Shown here in pieces: positions 1 to 8,707 of a stretch of DNA of 33,070 nt. Every line of letters begins with the position of its first letter. Position 1 is the stretch's first letter. Position numbers and translations under genes: made by a program. Under the pieces are notes generated by a model. It made no database searches and was not told the DNA's origin. It was given only the letters and a program-made list of their open reading frames with translations. The DNA comes from Microcaldota archaeon (GTDB lineage: Archaea > Micrarchaeota > Micrarchaeia > Micrarchaeales > CABMGC01), in the NCBI GenBank assembly GCA_021803425.1, contig JAJZLN010000008.1:1-33070 (forward strand), given 5' to 3'.

Positions 1-1
1 G

Positions 2-625
2 ACTGTCCCCGCAACTTCAATACCAACCACTTCGGTTGTGAGCACTACCACTTCCATTCCTACAACCATTCTTCCTGCATCGACAACTTCCGCAATCCCT
101 CCTCTGCTCAACAGCAGCGTCACTTCTGCAACCGTATCCGCGAATTCATCCGCAACAATACCTGCAGTTATAAATTTCGGCAATTCAGGTGCAGTCATAA
201 AGGTCTATTCAGCATCCCAAACACCTGCAAGGATAATGCTCACGATTTCAAATGCGTCTGGCAGCGTGAAGCTCGCCGCAGGCCTCTACGCAGTATCAGT
301 GCTAAACATTTCCTCCAATTCGCAGCTCTCCCGCATAGACGTCAATGTGAGCTATCCATGCAGCCTCCCATCGAACTCCGTGGCTCCTTACATGTTCGTG
401 GACGGCGCATGGCAGAAGCTGGCTAATTATACTGTAAATCCATCCACATGCACGGTCGAGGTGCCTTCAGCGTCCGCGGGGTTGATAGCGATTCTCTCCA
501 CCTCTCCAAAGCCGATATCCTTTTCAACAATACTTCTGGCAGTAATCGCGGCGATGGCAATCGCTATAGTTGCACTTTTATTGTACACTATAAAAAATAA
601 GATCCGCCATCGGGCTTCGAAATGA
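2..625 (+). CDS. C-terminal part of a surface/secreted protein: T/S/P-rich linker, conserved Cys-containing domain, C-terminal TM helix and basic tail; 5' end outside window
   Basis: Frame is open from the window edge through the tracked start at 38 (TVPATSIPTTSVVSTTTSIPTT...); C-terminal hydrophobic helix ILLAVIAAMAIAIVALLLYTI followed by KNKIRHRASK; C-terminal domain resembles that of the 9255..11936 protein. Confidence 0.8.
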   Translation, partial: TVPATSIPTTSVVSTTTSIPTTILPASTTSAIPPLLNSSVTSATVSANSSATIPAVINFGNSGAVIKVYSASQTPARIMLTISNASGSVKLAAGLYAVSVLNISSNSQLSRIDVNVSYPCSLPSNSVAPYMFVDGAWQKLANYTVNPSTCTVEVPSASAGLIAILSTSPKPISFSTILLAVIAAMAIAIVALLLYTIKNKIRHRASK

Positions 626-648
626 TAATACACTGCAAAATGTCTTTG

Positions 649-1848
649 TTAATCCGATATTAGTCTGTCCAAGGCTTTTTTCACTGCTTTTTCTTTGTTC
701 GGCTCAGATCCGAGTGTGTCTAGAAGCTCAGCAGGCCCTATATTACCGATATCTACTCCAGCTCCGCGTATTTTCTCGAGAAACACGCCCATTCCATAAT
801 CCTTTACGGACATATTTCCAAATGCAACCTGCGAATCCTGCTTGGCGCTTCCTTCTGACAGTCCAGCGCCCAGTTTGGATATCTCAACTGCGGCTCTGCC
901 TGCATATCTTCTAGGTATGTCGTTAAGCTCAAGTCCGATATCTAATCCTCGCATGTTTTTGCCTTCCAGCACGATCCTAACTATCGGAACGCCATCCTTT
1001 CTTTCTATTGCCTGGTCCACAAGCTTCTTGACCGAATCTACCAATGATGTTTGGTCAGTGACGCTCCCAAGGTCCAGTCTCTTCATTATGAATTCGCGAG
1101 TATCTATGCTGATGAATTCGCTGCTGTAGGTTTTGGTGTCAAACAACCAAAAGCCTTTTTTCCCCTGTTCTCCTTCTTTGAGCTGCGTCAACACAGTGCT
1201 ACCAGGTATGAGTAGCTTCTTACCATGCGCTTCGGCTGCAATGCTGTTATGTATGTGCCCGCATACATATAGGTCAAAGCCCTTTGGGAGTTCATCGATG
1301 CGCATGAACTGCTCGTTGAAAGGAAGCATTTCATAAAGTGATTCGTGGAACATGAAAATATTGAATGCATCCCCGATTGGTACTGGATTCTCGTTTTTTA
1401 CTACCTCTGAAAACCTCTCATCCGCGATCCCTCCGATTCCGCGTATAGCTATCTTTTCGTTGCCCAGGCTAATCACTGCCGTAGCGTTGCTGACGTCAAC
1501 AAGAAGTCCGGCAAGCCCCAATATGTCTACCGGATCTGCAGCATCCTGCGCCCTCCTTTCATGCGTTCCCGGTATGGCTACTATCGGAACTTTTGTAAAA
1601 TGTTTTCCCTCTCCAATGAAATCCACCACATGCGCATTCCATTTCCTGGCGGATAGATTCCTGAAGAGATTTATTGATTCTGCAATGACGTCAGGCTTCG
1701 GCGCCCTCATGTCGAATATGTCGCCCGGTATCAGAAGCGCATCGGCAACATCTGCAGCTTTGTTCAGAGCGCGCTCTGCCTGCGCATAGGCATCCTCCCG
1801 AAACCTTTCATATCCCAAATGGAAATCTGAAAGTATTGCAATCTTCAT
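649..1848 (-). CDS. mre11: Mre11/SbcD-like DNA repair exonuclease (calcineurin-like metallophosphoesterase)
   Basis: MKIAILSDFHLGYERF, LIPGDIFD, IPGTHERR, FMFHESL, VCGHIHN motifs. Confidence 0.88.
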   Translation of the reverse strand: MKIAILSDFHLGYERFREDAYAQAERALNKAADVADALLIPGDIFDMRAPKPDVIAESINLFRNLSARKWNAHVVDFIGEGKHFTKVPIVAIPGTHERRAQDAADPVDILGLAGLLVDVSNATAVISLGNEKIAIRGIGGIADERFSEVVKNENPVPIGDAFNIFMFHESLYEMLPFNEQFMRIDELPKGFDLYVCGHIHNSIAAEAHGKKLLIPGSTVLTQLKEGEQGKKGFWLFDTKTYSSEFISIDTREFIMKRLDLGSVTDQTSLVDSVKKLVDQAIERKDGVPIVRIVLEGKNMRGLDIGLELNDIPRRYAGRAAVEISKLGAGLSEGSAKQDSQVAFGNMSVKDYGMGVFLEKIRGAGVDIGNIGPAELLDTLGSEPNKEKAVKKALDRLISD

Positions 1849-1849
1849 G

Positions 1850-3046
1850 TCAAGCCTCCTGCGACATCGTCTTCTCTATGCTCTCCGTTATTTTCTCCGG
1901 AGGGTACGACAATTTGATCAGCTTGGTATGCCCCCGTATTCCCTTTCCAGACTCATAGGTCATTATTATTCCCTGCATGTCTAGGTCGGATATGTATTTT
2001 CTGTACCATCTCGCGCTCTTGGGCTCTTTTTCGAGCGATTTGGCCAGGGAAGAGTATTTTTCATATACGTCCCCGCTGAAAAGATACATATCCCCATTGT
2101 CGCTTAGCTTCTTATACTTGCTTCCGTGAATCGTAAGCAGCGCAATGGCATAAACAATGAGCTTCTGGTGCTCAGGGAGCGTATTTATCACTTCATATGC
2201 TATCTCTTCTTCCGCGGACTTTGCGGCAGCAGTTATCTCGGCAGTGCTTATGGTTGCAGCACCGTTTTCTTCGGCCATCTCTCCGGCCTTTGAAAGGATC
2301 TTCAAGGCAAGCCTTGCATCCCCGCTCTCCTTTGCGGCTATCGCCGCTGCGAGGTTTATTGACGCTTGGTCAATCACATTCTTCTTGAATCCTTCCTCGG
2401 CCCTTTCCTTAAGTATCAGTGCCAGCTCGTTTGAGTTATAAGGGGGGAACGCAAGCTCATTTTCATACAGGGTTGACAAGCTCCTCGGATCAAGGTTTTC
2501 CTTGAAAGCAACATTATTGGATATTCCGACTATGGTTATCCCTCCAGATTTCATGTCGCCGTTTGCCCGTGTAAGCGTATATATCAAATCATCGAGGTCT
2601 CGCACTATGTCTATCTCGTCAAGCACTATAACCAGCACCTTCCCGTCTTCCTCTATCCAGCTTATGAGCTTCTCATATATATCGACTATACCATATCCTC
2701 TCTTGGCATACACCGGCATGTATTCGCTGACGATCTTATGCAGCACCCTGTACCTTGAATTGTAAATCCTGCAGTTCACATACGATATGTGCGCTTTTGA
2801 TATTGGAAGATTCCTTATCCTGTCCACCACATTCTTTATGCATGAGGTCTTTCCTGTGCCTGTCTTGCCATATATGAACAGATTCCTGCCCCTTTCCCCC
2901 CTGAGCGAAGGCGTTATGTATTTGGCTATCTCCTGTATCTGCTTGTCCCTGAACAAAAGGTTGCGCGGCATGTAATGCGGGGACAGCGCCTCGCGCGTAC
3001 CGAATATCCTGCTTTCCTTGAATATATCATCAAAAGGTTCAGCCAC
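1850..3046 (-). CDS. cdc6: Orc1/Cdc6 family replication initiator (AAA+ plus C-terminal winged helix)
   Basis: Walker A GKTGTGKT, Walker B VLVIVLDEID, sensor GISNN, Cdc6-like layout. Confidence 0.93.
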   Translation of the reverse strand: MAEPFDDIFKESRIFGTREALSPHYMPRNLLFRDKQIQEIAKYITPSLRGERGRNLFIYGKTGTGKTSCIKNVVDRIRNLPISKAHISYVNCRIYNSRYRVLHKIVSEYMPVYAKRGYGIVDIYEKLISWIEEDGKVLVIVLDEIDIVRDLDDLIYTLTRANGDMKSGGITIVGISNNVAFKENLDPRSLSTLYENELAFPPYNSNELALILKERAEEGFKKNVIDQASINLAAAIAAKESGDARLALKILSKAGEMAEENGAATISTAEITAAAKSAEEEIAYEVINTLPEHQKLIVYAIALLTIHGSKYKKLSDNGDMYLFSGDVYEKYSSLAKSLEKEPKSARWYRKYISDLDMQGIIMTYESGKGIRGHTKLIKLSYPPEKITESIEKTMSQEA

Positions 3047-3059
3047 ATGACCACCGCGC

Positions 3060-3866
3060 CTAACCTGTTAATCTCTTGATTATACTTATAAACTCTTCTC
3101 TAATTGATTCGTCTTCCTCTACTGGCAATTTTCCGCTATCGCTGAGTTCTCCAAACTTTTTATCATATCTTACATAACCGAGCACATCACAGTTAATCGC
3201 CGAAGCAACTTCATTAGCGCCGCTCAAGGAGCCGTCCGACATGGTTTCCACAACGCCCAATACTGCTGCGCCCAGCCTCTTAGCCATCATTCCCGACCTT
3301 ATCGTATTTGCTGCTGCTATATGCTGTGGCGTTGTTACAAGCAAGAAACCATCCAGGTCCAGCAGCTGTATTATGGACAGAGCAGTGTCGCTGGTGCCTG
3401 GTGCAAGGTCAAGTATCAGGTAGTCAAGTTCACCCCACTCCGCATTCTCAAGAAATTCCCGTATCATCTTGCCTATCATCGGACCTCTCCATATTATCGG
3501 CTTCCTGTTATCATCAACGAACATTGCCGTGGATAGTATCTTCACTCCATTTTTTTCTGCTGGCTTGAGGGGATACTCGTCGGGGAACACTCCTCCCATC
3601 CCAAGAAACATGAGAACATTTGGGCAGTCTATGTCTGCGTCAAGAAGACCAACCTTATATCCCTCTTTGCTCAGTTCAAATGCAATGTTTACCGCAACCG
3701 TTGTCTTCCCAACCCCTCCTTTTGCGCTATAAACCCCTATCTTGTGTTTAATCCCAGAAAGCTTCTGTTTTATGGCCTTCTTCTGCTCTATTACTTGAAG
3801 TATTGAAGGATGCGCATGTGGCGGCAGTCCTTCTTTTTGTGCGTCGCTCTCAGTAATACAAATCAC
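3060..3866 (-). CDS. Mrp/NBP35-family P-loop ATPase (Fe-S carrier/ParA-MinD superfamily)
   Basis: Deviant Walker A YSAKGGVGKTTVAVN, LLDADIDCPN, DYLILDLAPGTSDTAL, LLVTTPQ. Confidence 0.9.
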   Translation of the reverse strand: MICITESDAQKEGLPPHAHPSILQVIEQKKAIKQKLSGIKHKIGVYSAKGGVGKTTVAVNIAFELSKEGYKVGLLDADIDCPNVLMFLGMGGVFPDEYPLKPAEKNGVKILSTAMFVDDNRKPIIWRGPMIGKMIREFLENAEWGELDYLILDLAPGTSDTALSIIQLLDLDGFLLVTTPQHIAAANTIRSGMMAKRLGAAVLGVVETMSDGSLSGANEVASAINCDVLGYVRYDKKFGELSDSGKLPVEEDESIREEFISIIKRLTG

Positions 3867-4001
3867 CTGATTCCGGTAGTGCCGTTAATGCGCGGTGTCA
3901 ATGCGCATTTTCCGCATGCCTGATAAGTTTATGCATGATATATTATAAAATCATATCGGGAAAATCTATCCCATTCAGAGGCGGCTTTTTCAAGTTACGA
4001 G

Positions 4002-4134
4002 AAAACCACCAACACTTCCAGGCCAATGCAAAACCTCCAAACCATATATTTATATATCAAATTTAACAAATTATATATCGTGTTTCCAATGCAAAATCAA
4101 AGCTATAATGGTACTGCAAGGCAAAAACCTCCAA
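4002..4134 (+). repeat. short direct repeats AAAACC(T/A)CCAA and CCAATGCAAAA around an AT-rich stretch
   Basis: AAAACCACCAA 4002-4012; AAAACCTCCAA 4030-4040 and 4124-4134; CCAATGCAAAA 4023-4033 and 4086-4096. Confidence 0.85.
4043..4058 (+). promoter_or_regulatory. TATA-box candidate for the 4089 hypothetical gene
   Basis: CATATATTTATATATC about 35-40 nt upstream of ATG 4089. Confidence 0.5.
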
Positions 4135-4685
4135 GAATGCATGTAGCTCGCAGCAAGACATATGCAGGGGTGTCTCAAGATATTCTTTCAATATCGAGTC
4201 AAACTTTAAACATCCTGTATGACGTAACAACTACTGACGAAAAAATAAAAAAAACCATTTTAGAAGTTGTCAATATTTTTAGTACTCTTATAAAAGAGAT
4301 TGATTTTTCGGTTTTCGGAATAAAAAATAATACCAAAGAAGAGAACTTAGACGAGCTTGCAAAGCTAAAAATGGCAAAACAGCTTAATATTGTAGCATTT
4401 TCAGACAGCCCGTTCTGGAGCGAATTGAGGGATAGTACCCTGCCAGAATCCTCTAGGAAGCTTTTAAGGAATACTGACCGCCTTTCCGTAGAGATTATAG
4501 AGCTTATTGAGGATGCCTATGATTTTGCATACAAGCATCCGGACAGGAAACGAAAAGAAATAGCCAATGAACTTAATTACATACGAAAAAATCTCAATAA
4601 CATATCAGAAGCTCTTAGTAAAACCTCCATGAGCATAACTTATCAAATGGGCGGCAACGGCGAAAGCGAAGATCCAGAAAACTGA
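4089..4685 (+). CDS. hypothetical protein, mainly helical (start reassigned from 4026 to ATG 4089)
   Basis: ORF 4026..4685; TATA-like CATATATTTATATATC at about 4043-4058 lies inside the 4026 version, so the internal ATG at 4089 is the better start. Confidence 0.65.
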   Translation: MQNQSYNGTARQKPPRMHVARSKTYAGVSQDILSISSQTLNILYDVTTTDEKIKKTILEVVNIFSTLIKEIDFSVFGIKNNTKEENLDELAKLKMAKQLNIVAFSDSPFWSELRDSTLPESSRKLLRNTDRLSVEIIELIEDAYDFAYKHPDRKRKEIANELNYIRKNLNNISEALSKTSMSITYQMGGNGESEDPEN

Positions 4686-4696
4686 CATCCCCCCAC

Positions 4697-4800
4697 GAAT
4701 AAATCCTGCGGAGTTCCTCTGCAATTGCAGATGGTTTTGGGTTCTGCCATTCATGGAGCCGCATCTTTGGGCGTATCAGCGCCTCCTTGAATAAATCCTG
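4697..4800 (+). repeat. 12-bp direct repeat GAATAAATCCTG in intergenic region
   Basis: 4697-4708 and 4789-4800 are identical. Confidence 0.85.
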
Positions 4801-4868
4801 TCTTTATTTGATTGACTTATGTTGCTTTGAATTGATTGGCGCAAAGGACATGACTGTTGCAAAGCAAA

Positions 4869-4880
4869 AGTATATAATAA
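4869..4880 (+). promoter_or_regulatory. TATA-box candidate for psmA
   Basis: AGTATATAATAA about 25 nt upstream of GTG 4899. Confidence 0.5.
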
Positions 4881-4898
4881 TAATGAAACAATATATCT

Positions 4899-5618
4899 GT
4901 GTCTAATTATAAGGTGCAATTAATGTATCCAAATGTCCAGGCTTATGATAGAGGGGTAATGTTCAATCCCGACGGCAGGTTGTTTCAGGTAGAGTACGCT
5001 AAGGAAGCTGTAAGGAAAGGCGCTACATCAATAGGAATCACCACAGGTGATTCTGTGGTGTTCATCGCACACAAAAATGTCGGCGAGCCTCTGGCAGTGC
5101 CCTCAACCATACAGAAGGTGTTCAAAATAGATACCCACATAGGTGCAACGTATAGCGGCATGGTTGCAGACGGATTGCATATAATAGATATTGGCAGGTC
5201 CTCGGCCCAGAATCATAAGATGGTTTTTGATGACAGGAAGTCCGTTGAATCCCTGGCAAAGCAGATATCATCGTACATGATGCAGGCAACGCAATACGGC
5301 GGAATGAGGCCGTACGCAATATCCGCTCTGCTAGGCGGCGTTGATGATATCCCGAGACTTTATGAGATAGAACCTGGCGCATCGTTTTTGGGATACAAGG
5401 CCGATGCAATAGGCATGGGGAAGAAGCTTGCGACCGAAATCTTGGTAAAGGAATACAAGGAAGACATGGATCTTGACGATGCGATAGGCCTTGGTATAAA
5501 GATAATAAAGAAGGCCAGCGAATCGCCTGTAAGTCCGGACAACATAGAGATAGGGTATGTGCAGGATTCCAAAGAGTTCACGATCCTAGCACCTGAAAAA
5601 CTAAAGCAATATCTCTGA
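4899..5618 (+). CDS. psmA: proteasome subunit alpha
   Basis: AYDRGVMFNPDGRLFQVEYAKEAVRKG signature; GTG start at 4899 (ATG 4923 possible). Confidence 0.95.
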   Translation: MSNYKVQLMYPNVQAYDRGVMFNPDGRLFQVEYAKEAVRKGATSIGITTGDSVVFIAHKNVGEPLAVPSTIQKVFKIDTHIGATYSGMVADGLHIIDIGRSSAQNHKMVFDDRKSVESLAKQISSYMMQATQYGGMRPYAISALLGGVDDIPRLYEIEPGASFLGYKADAIGMGKKLATEILVKEYKEDMDLDDAIGLGIKIIKKASESPVSPDNIEIGYVQDSKEFTILAPEKLKQYL

Positions 5619-5657
5619 CAAATATAATATTTACTATTTTATAGACAGTGAAAACAG

Positions 5658-6341
5658 ATGTCGAAGACAGTAATAGCAAAGTATTCTGTGGGGGGAGAGC
5701 GTTTCGAGATATTTGTAGATGCAGATCTTGCATATGAATATATAACCGGAAAGAAGACAGATCCAAAGGTGCCCCTGCAGGCGGACGACATATTTTCAGA
5801 TGCCAACAAAGGGGAAAGGCAGAGCGCCGAAAAGGTAAAAAAAGCATTTGGAACTACGGACTTGGCGAAGGTTGCAGAAACCATACTCAAGCATGGAAAT
5901 GTCCCGATAACTACCGAGCAGAGGAATAAGCTTCTGGAGGAGAAGAGGAAGCAGATAATCAACATCATAGCGAGGAATTCTGTAGATCCAAGGACAAACG
6001 CGCCGCATCCTGTGCAGAGGATAGAGAATGCGATGGAGTCCGCAAAGGTGCAGATAGATCCTTTCAAAGGCGCCAATGAACAGGTGGACTCTATAGTAAA
6101 GAAGATAAATATGCTGCTTCCAATTAAGTTTGCAACAGCCAGGATGGAAGTAGTAATCCCTGCCGAATATGCTAACAGGTGCTACGGACTACTAAAGCAA
6201 TACGGGCTTAAATCTGAGGAATGGCTGTCAAACGGTTCGCTCAGGGCGGTGCTGGAGTTCCCAGCAGGGCTCCAGGGAGAATTTTTTGAAAAGCTGAACA
6301 GCTTTACAAAAGGAAATGCAGTAACAAAGAATTTGGTGTAA
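5658..6341 (+). CDS. SBDS/Sdo1 ribosome maturation protein
   Basis: SBDS-type N-terminus ([24 protein letters not shown]), [10 protein letters not shown]; position in exosome superoperon. Confidence 0.93.
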   Translation: MSKTVIAKYSVGGERFEIFVDADLAYEYITGKKTDPKVPLQADDIFSDANKGERQSAEKVKKAFGTTDLAKVAETILKHGNVPITTEQRNKLLEEKRKQIINIIARNSVDPRTNAPHPVQRIENAMESAKVQIDPFKGANEQVDSIVKKINMLLPIKFATARMEVVIPAEYANRCYGLLKQYGLKSEEWLSNGSLRAVLEFPAGLQGEFFEKLNSFTKGNAVTKNLV

Positions 6342-6343
6342 AC

Positions 6344-6946
6344 ATGCAAAAAATAGTTGTGCCTGGGGAGAAACTTAGTGATGCCCAGATAAGGATTGAG
6401 AATACAATATCCGACAGTAAGGGTACCTTTTCATGCATAATGGGTTCCTATGATGATGAAAAGAAGGTGCTCGTGCCTCTTGAAGGGCTGTGGAATCCGA
6501 AAAGGGACGACCAGGTAGTTGGCGTGGTCGAAGAGGACAAGGGAAACATGTATATCATAAACTTGAATGCTCCGTACAAAGGCCTGATGCTCTCAAAATT
6601 CCTGGAATTTGAGCTTAAGGCGGGCGACATCATCACGGCGATAGTAAAGGAGCTTGAAAAGGGAGGGACCGTCATGCTTCTGAGGCCAAGGGTTCTTGAG
6701 GGCGGCAAGATAATTTCAGTAAAGCCATCGAAGATACCAAGAATAATAGGCAAGGGCAATACAATGATAAAGCAGATAACCGATGGCACAGGGTCATCAA
6801 TAACGATAGGGTTGAACGGAGTGATATGGCTTAACGGAGGCAATGTAGATCTTGCCACGAGTGCGATACTTAAGGTTGAGGAAGAGGCACATACGTCAGG
6901 ACTCACCGAAAGGATAAGGGATATGCTCACTGAAAAGGTGCTATGA
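6344..6946 (+). CDS. rrp4: exosome complex RNA-binding protein Rrp4 (S1 + KH domains)
   Basis: VVPGEKL N-terminus, KH motif SKIPRIIGKGNTMIKQI; operon context. Confidence 0.93.
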   Translation: MQKIVVPGEKLSDAQIRIENTISDSKGTFSCIMGSYDDEKKVLVPLEGLWNPKRDDQVVGVVEEDKGNMYIINLNAPYKGLMLSKFLEFELKAGDIITAIVKELEKGGTVMLLRPRVLEGGKIISVKPSKIPRIIGKGNTMIKQITDGTGSSITIGLNGVIWLNGGNVDLATSAILKVEEEAHTSGLTERIRDMLTEKVL

Positions 6947-7686
6947 TGGGCGGAAGCAACAAACCTGAACTGATAAAAGACGGAAAAAGGCTAGACGGGC
7001 GCTCTCCGGACCAACTCAGGCCAATAAAGATTGAGGTTGGAGTAATCAAGAATGCGGTAGGCTCTGCATACATCGAGTGGGGAAACAACAAGATAATAGC
7101 CGGAGTATACGGACCAAAGGAAGCATTGCCGAAGCATATTCAGGATCCTGAAAAAGCAATAATCAAATGCAGGTACTCCATGGCTCCGTTCTCGTCATTG
7201 GAGGAGCACGGCAGAACGGGCCCCAACCGCAGGTCGACAGAAATATCCAAAGTCACAAAGGAGGTATTCGAGAATGTGGTGCAGCTTGAAAAGTTTCCGG
7301 GAGCCGAGATAGATCTGTATATTGAAGTGCTGCAGGGCGATGGCGGTACAAGGGCTGCAGGCATAACCGCAGCAGCAGTGGCTCTCGCAGCCTCCGGAAT
7401 ACCAATGACCGATATGCCATATTCCGTGTCCGCAGGCAAGGTGGGTGACGCTGTGATACTCGATCTTAACAAGATAGAAGATAATTTTTCAGACGCTGAT
7501 ATGCCTGTGGCCATAAGCCCGAGAACCGGCGAAATGCTGCTCCTGCAGATGGATGGCAACCTGACGAAGCAGGAAATAAACACTGCAATGCAGATGATAC
7601 TAAAATCAGGGGCAGAGATATCCAGAATACAGAAAGAAGCGCTGAAATCACAGTACGAAAAGATACTGGAAAAGTACAACAAGTGA
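6943..7686 (+). CDS. rrp41: exosome complex exonuclease Rrp41 (RNase PH fold)
   Basis: DGRSPDQLRPIKIEVGVI, GPNRRSTEIS, LQGDGGTRAAGITAA; ATGA overlap with rrp4. Confidence 0.95.
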   Translation: MMGGSNKPELIKDGKRLDGRSPDQLRPIKIEVGVIKNAVGSAYIEWGNNKIIAGVYGPKEALPKHIQDPEKAIIKCRYSMAPFSSLEEHGRTGPNRRSTEISKVTKEVFENVVQLEKFPGAEIDLYIEVLQGDGGTRAAGITAAAVALAASGIPMTDMPYSVSAGKVGDAVILDLNKIEDNFSDADMPVAISPRTGEMLLLQMDGNLTKQEINTAMQMILKSGAEISRIQKEALKSQYEKILEKYNK

Positions 7687-7690
7687 TGCT

Positions 7691-8473
7691 ATGCAAATAA
7701 GAACTGTAACAGAGGATTATATAAAAGACCTTTTGGACAAGGGCATCAGGGAGGATGGAAGGGAGCTGACTTCGTACAGGAACATTTCCATAAGGAAGGG
7801 CGTGATACCCAGCGCAGAAGGATCTGCAGAGGTAATGCTTGGCAATACTAAAGTGCTTGCAGGAGTCAAGCTAGGTATAGGCGAACCAATGCCAGACAAA
7901 CCTGAAGAGGGCAATTTGATGACCAATGCCGAACTGCTCCCAATAGCCTCGGAGTCGTACGAAACTGGCCCTCCGTCTCCAGAATCCATAGAGCTCGCCA
8001 GAGTGGTGGACAGGGGAATAAGGGCGGCAAACGTTGTAGACCCAAAATCGCTCTTCATAGAGAAGGATAAGGTATGGAGCCTTTTTGTAGATGTTTATAT
8101 ACTTAATTATGACGGCAATCTCTTCGATGCAGGAACGCTGGCAGCAGTATCCGCTCTTGCAACCGCAAGGATGCCAAAATACGAAAATGAGGCCGTAATA
8201 CGCGAAGGGAATCTCGGGAAGCTCAGGACCGAGAATATCGTTACGTCGTGTACGTTCGCAAAGATAGGCAAAAAGTTAATACTTGATCCTGATTCGAATG
8301 AGGAGGAATTCATGAATGGAAGGATTACAATAGCCAACGATGAGAATTCAATACGGGCAATGCAAAAGGGTCTGTCAGGTTCCTTCTCTCCCAAAGAGCT
8401 GGAAAGCCTTATGGATGTCACATTCGACAAGTCGAAGGAGTTGAGGAGACAAATAATTCAATTAGGTGAATGA
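7691..8473 (+). CDS. rrp42: exosome complex component Rrp42 (RNase PH fold)
   Basis: DGRELTSYRNISIRKGVIPSAEGSAEVMLGNTKVLAGVK; follows rrp41. Confidence 0.95.
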   Translation: MQIRTVTEDYIKDLLDKGIREDGRELTSYRNISIRKGVIPSAEGSAEVMLGNTKVLAGVKLGIGEPMPDKPEEGNLMTNAELLPIASESYETGPPSPESIELARVVDRGIRAANVVDPKSLFIEKDKVWSLFVDVYILNYDGNLFDAGTLAAVSALATARMPKYENEAVIREGNLGKLRTENIVTSCTFAKIGKKLILDPDSNEEEFMNGRITIANDENSIRAMQKGLSGSFSPKELESLMDVTFDKSKELRRQIIQLGE

Positions 8474-8703
8474 GCATGGCAAATTTCAATGTAAGGTACG
8501 GAGTTAGCCTCAGAAAGAGGTATATGGCTGTAAAGGCTGACAAGCAGCGAAAGTACAGGTGCAGCGTGTGCGAAAAAGTTGCAGTCAAGAGGAAAGGAAA
8601 TGCAATATGGCACTGCAAGCACTGCAATTCCACATTTGCCGGAGGAGCATACACCTTCAAGACAACTGCAGGCGAAACTGTTAGCAGGATGCTTAGTAAA
8701 TGA
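8470..8703 (+). CDS. rpl37ae: ribosomal protein eL43 (L37Ae)
   Basis: YGVSLRKRY...YRCSVCEKVAVKRKGNAIWHCKHCNSTFAGGAY, CxxC zinc ribbon. Confidence 0.93.
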   Translation: MSMANFNVRYGVSLRKRYMAVKADKQRKYRCSVCEKVAVKRKGNAIWHCKHCNSTFAGGAYTFKTTAGETVSRMLSK

Positions 8704-8707
8704 TTCT

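Noticed and set aside
3820-3866. Alternative ATT start for Mrp after GGTGAT
   Set aside because: GTG at 3866 is available; the N-terminus of this family is not conserved enough to choose
4026-4088. N-terminal 21 aa of the tracked 4026 ORF
   Set aside because: Contains the probable TATA element; MQN occurs twice because of the CCAATGCAAAA repeat, so the second ATG is preferred
8579-8707. N-terminal extension of the 8579..9082 ORF
   Set aside because: Overlaps eL43 out of frame; ATG 8708 gives a normal operon junction
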